Of a stretch of DNA of 43,018 nucleotides, positions 41,240-43,018 are shown in pieces. The position numbers were made by a program, and so were the translations under genes. The DNA is from Streptomyces netropsis (GTDB lineage Bacteria > Actinomycetota > Actinomycetes > Streptomycetales > Streptomycetaceae): assembly GCF_014203545.1 (NCBI RefSeq), contig NZ_JACHJG010000007.1, positions 1-43,018 of the forward strand, in the 5' to 3' direction. The notes under the pieces were generated by a model. That model was not told the DNA's origin. It did not search any database and worked only from the letters and a program-made list of their open reading frames with translations. Each line of letters begins with the position of its first letter. Position 1 is the first letter of the stretch.

Positions 41240-42058
41240 CTACAGCTCCACGCCCTGCGCACGGGCGTGCCGGTCCGCCGCCACCTCGGCCTCCGCCTCG
41301 TCGAGGTAGACCTCGCACACCAGGCGGCCGTCGGCCGTCAGATTGTGCTCCAGCTCCCAGAGGCTGACCTCGCCGCCGCCCTCCAGCAGGAACGCGTGCT
41401 CGTAGAAGCGGCACCACGTCGCGTCCCGCCCCGCACCCCGCCGGCGGGGCTTGGTGATCAGCGCGATGTGGTGTCCGAGCGCCCCCTGGAGCAGCTCGCG
41501 CACCACCTCACCGGGCCCGTCCGCGTTCTCCGCGCGGCGCAGCAGACGGCGCGCGTGGTCGGGCGAGGCGTCGCAGACGTACTCCCGGTGGGGACGCGTC
41601 GGTCCCATCGCGAGCAGCAGCTCCTCCGCCAGCCAGGCGGGCAGCTCCTCGGCCTCGGTGCCGGGGCCGATGCCGCCGCCGATCCGCTCGTGCACCCGGC
41701 GCTCGGCCTGGTCGAGCGCCTCCTCGCGGGCGTACACCTCGTAGAGGAAGCGGTCGTCCGGCCCGGTGTCGTGCTCCAGCTCGTACAGCAGCCGGCTGCT
41801 GCCGTCGGAGAGCAGGAAGATGTGCCGGTAGGTGTTGCAGCGCAGTGGCCGCGGCTCGTCATTGCGCTGGCGGTACGAGCGCAGCTCCGACTGGTGCATG
41901 AGCGCGCTCCGCAGCCGGTCCAGCAGCGGCTCGTCGAGCTCGAAGCCGTTCTGCGCCCGCTTCAGCAGCTCCTCCACCTGGTCGGCGGGCGTCGGCTCGC
42001 CGCCGCCCGCCCCGGCCCGCGTCTCGCCCTCGCCCTCACCCGCTCGCGAATGCTCCAC
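41240..42058 (-). CDS. DUF6227-like protein with an internal duplication
   Basis: The 272-residue protein is acidic and probably cytoplasmic, with a disordered N-terminus (1-25). Two related segments occur: about 74-122 (TYRHIFLL..G...LLYELEH...EVYA.E) and about 215-263 (YEHAFLLEGGGEVSLWELEH...EVYLDE). This suggests an internal gene duplication of a beta-alpha unit. It resembles what I recall as DUF6227, a conserved Streptomyces protein of unknown function. The GTG start has GGAGG eight bases upstream. It precedes the cold-shock gene on the same strand, but a hairpin with a U-rich tail lies between them. Confidence 0.75.
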   Translation of the reverse strand: MEHSRAGEGEGETRAGAGGGEPTPADQVEELLKRAQNGFELDEPLLDRLRSALMHQSELRSYRQRNDEPRPLRCNTYRHIFLLSDGSSRLLYELEHDTGPDDRFLYEVYAREEALDQAERRVHERIGGGIGPGTEAEELPAWLAEELLLAMGPTRPHREYVCDASPDHARRLLRRAENADGPGEVVRELLQGALGHHIALITKPRRRGAGRDATWCRFYEHAFLLEGGGEVSLWELEHNLTADGRLVCEVYLDEAEAEVAADRHARAQGVEL

Positions 42059-42430
42059 GTCTTTGACCTCCCGACCCTCGCCTCACCCACCCCGCGCACT
42101 TACCGTAGCGGCGCGAACACGCCTCGGGGGCGGGAATTTCACTAACTGAGCGCGGTTCAACGGGGTTTCGGACGGGAATAAGGGAAGAATGTCCGGGAAG
42201 GGGACGTACGCCCGGGCCGACCGCCAGGCCGCGCCACCCTCTCGCCACAACTCCCCGCCATACACAGGCAGTCACGCGGGAATCCGGCCGTCCGTCAGGA
42301 AACACCCCTGGTCGCCGCCTTCGGCACGCGTGGTGGGGCGGGAGCCCGCGGACACCGCCGGGCACGCCGTAGCCCTCCGCCGAGCGTCCTGATGGGCGCG
42401 CAATGGGCACGCACGGGCCCCACAACGCCG
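42059..42430. other. Gap between the DUF6227-like gene and the tRNA terminator
   Basis: I see no convincing gene, strong promoter or repeat in these 370 bases. Open frames here lack ribosome sites. The promoter of the DUF6227-like gene should be within it. Confidence 0.5.
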
Positions 42431-42466
42431 GAGCGCCCCGCCCGGTAGGAACCAGGCGGGGCGCTC
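42431..42466 (-). terminator. Terminator hairpin downstream of tRNA-Lys
   Basis: GAGCGCCCCGCC and GGCGGGGCGCTC form a perfect 12-bp stem around a 12-base loop, 40 bases after the 3' end of the tRNA. Confidence 0.75.
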
Positions 42467-42505
42467 GACCGCAGGTCGGAAGGGGTAACCCCCACCTGCG
42501 TCACG

Positions 42506-42578
42506 TAGGCCGTGTGGGACTCGAACCCACAACCAATGGATTAAAAGTCCACTGCTCTGCCAATTGAGCTAACGGCCC
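42506..42578 (-). tRNA. tRNA-Lys (anticodon TTT)
   Basis: On the - strand the 73-base sequence starts GGGCCGTTAGCTCAATTGG. The acceptor stem is GGGCCGT/ACGGCCT with one G-T pair. The D-loop is AGCTCAATTGGCAGAGC. The anticodon arm is TGGACTTTTAATCCA with anticodon TTT at 42543-42545. The T-arm is TGTGGGTTCGAGTCCCACA. The CCA end is not encoded. A TATGCT -10 candidate lies at 42588-42593, just upstream. Confidence 0.95.
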
Positions 42579-42668
42579 GCACCCCGCAGCATAGCCCGGC
42601 CGACCGCCGGAGCCCGAGTCGTATTCGCCGGGGCCGCGTCGGGGGTGTCGAAGGGGGCGTACGCAGAA

Positions 42669-42702
42669 GGGCCCGTACGGCACAAAAGTGTCGTACGGGC
42701 CC
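42669..42702 (-). terminator. Terminator of the gene running off the right edge
   Basis: GGGCCCGTACG and CGTACGGGCCC flank CAC-AAAA-GTG with one mismatched pair, giving a hairpin about 20 bases after the stop at 42721-42723. Confidence 0.8.
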
Positions 42703-42720
42703 TCAGATCAGCTGCGGCTA

Positions 42721-43018
42721 TCAGCCGTTGCGCTTCCAGCGGGGCTTGTCGTCCCGGCGACCGAAGGAGCCGGTGGCGGTGCCGCCACCGCGGTGGTCGT
42801 CACGACGGCCGGCCGGACGGTCGCCACCGGAGCGGAAGCCACCGGTCGAGGGGCGGTCGTCGCGACGGTCGCGGTTGAACGGGCGGTCGCCGCCGCCGGA
42901 GCGGAAGCCGCCACCGGAGGCCGGACGGTCGCCACCGGAGCGGAAGCCACCGGACGGACGGTCGTCACGGCGGAAGCCGCCACCGGAGCGGTCGTCACGA
43001 CGCTCGTCGCGACGGAAG
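42721..43018 (-). CDS. C-terminal tail of an RGG/RDD-repeat RNA-binding protein, probably a DEAD-box helicase (partial)
   Basis: The frame is open from the window edge to TGA 42721-42723 and encodes 98 residues made of repeats such as SGGGFR, RRDDR and SGGDRP, ending DDKPRWKRNG. The low-complexity Arg/Gly/Asp composition matches the tails of Streptomyces DEAD-box RNA helicases, similar in kind to the tail of the helicase at 38960-40606. The start lies outside the window, so the enzyme itself is not seen and the identification is tentative. The repeats produce apparent ORFs in other frames of the same strand, which are shadows. Confidence 0.6.
   Translation of the reverse strand, partial: FRRDERRDDRSGGGFRRDDRPSGGFRSGGDRPASGGGFRSGGGDRPFNRDRRDDRPSTGGFRSGGDRPAGRRDDHRGGGTATGSFGRRDDKPRWKRNG

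Noticed and set aside
42708..42998. 96-codon Ala/Val/Thr-rich frame on the right edge
   Set aside because: It is a shifted frame of the Arg/Gly/Asp repeat tail on the same strand; the frame ending at 42721 gives the recognisable RGG-like protein tail.

Overview
The window is a stretch of chromosome from a Streptomyces species. The evidence is the very high GC content, codons that almost always end in G or C, frequent GTG starts, and a gene order that I recall from the S. coelicolor SCO41xx region (from memory, not searched): MarR/MFS, SpoIIE phosphatase, NDH-2, an AtrA-like TetR regulator, a sigma factor fusion, an ORF1590-like sporulation protein, TrmB and PrsW. No plasmid, phage, insertion-sequence, integrase or CRISPR genes are visible.

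Layout. 1-383 (- strand) is the promoter and leader region of a ribosomal RNA operon; its 16S gene lies off the left edge. 425-18673 is core chromosome: a divergent MarR/MFS pair, a PAS-SpoIIE-ATPase phosphatase, a type II NADH dehydrogenase divergent from an AtrA-type regulator, a sigma/anti-sigma/carbohydrate-binding fusion, an asparagine-synthetase-like protein with eroded active sites, the sporulation protein, an FAD oxidoreductase, TrmB and PrsW. 18774-31124 is an accessory island for genome defence. 31282-32093 is a scrambled scar with relic gene pieces. 32635-43018 is core again: a small membrane protein with an in-frame stop, an aldo/keto reductase, an MFS transporter, an M23 peptidase under a c-di-AMP riboswitch, a membrane SpoIIE-type phosphatase, a DEAD-box helicase, a cold-shock protein with an elaborate leader, a DUF6227-like protein, tRNA-Lys and the tail of an RGG-like protein.

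The island is the most interesting part. On the + strand lie a Vsr-type nickase, a MORC/MutL-like GHKL ATPase, a PD-(D/E)XK protein, a Z1-domain superfamily II helicase and two cytosine-C5 methyltransferase homologues. The first homologue has Arg where the catalytic Cys should be; the second is intact. Facing them on the - strand and overlapping tail to tail is a tightly coupled three-gene operon: an XRE-HTH protein fused to a second, divergent GHKL ATPase, plus two proteins I cannot assign. The first set matches the MORC/Z1 restriction-modification neighbourhoods predicted by Iyer and Aravind and shares its core with the MZA defence system. The inactive/active methyltransferase pair and the HTH-ATPase operon look like additions to it.

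The scar downstream holds a frameshifted duplicate of the tail of a GNAT gene joined to what looks like the last codons of a lost XRE gene in front of an orphan DUF397 gene. This suggests repeated gain and loss at one hotspot. At RNA level there are a c-di-AMP riboswitch, a terminator-like hairpin with a U-rich tail inside a small leader ORF ahead of the cold-shock gene, several intrinsic-terminator hairpins, and two copies of a dispersed intergenic repeat, one of them beside a perfect 50-bp palindrome.
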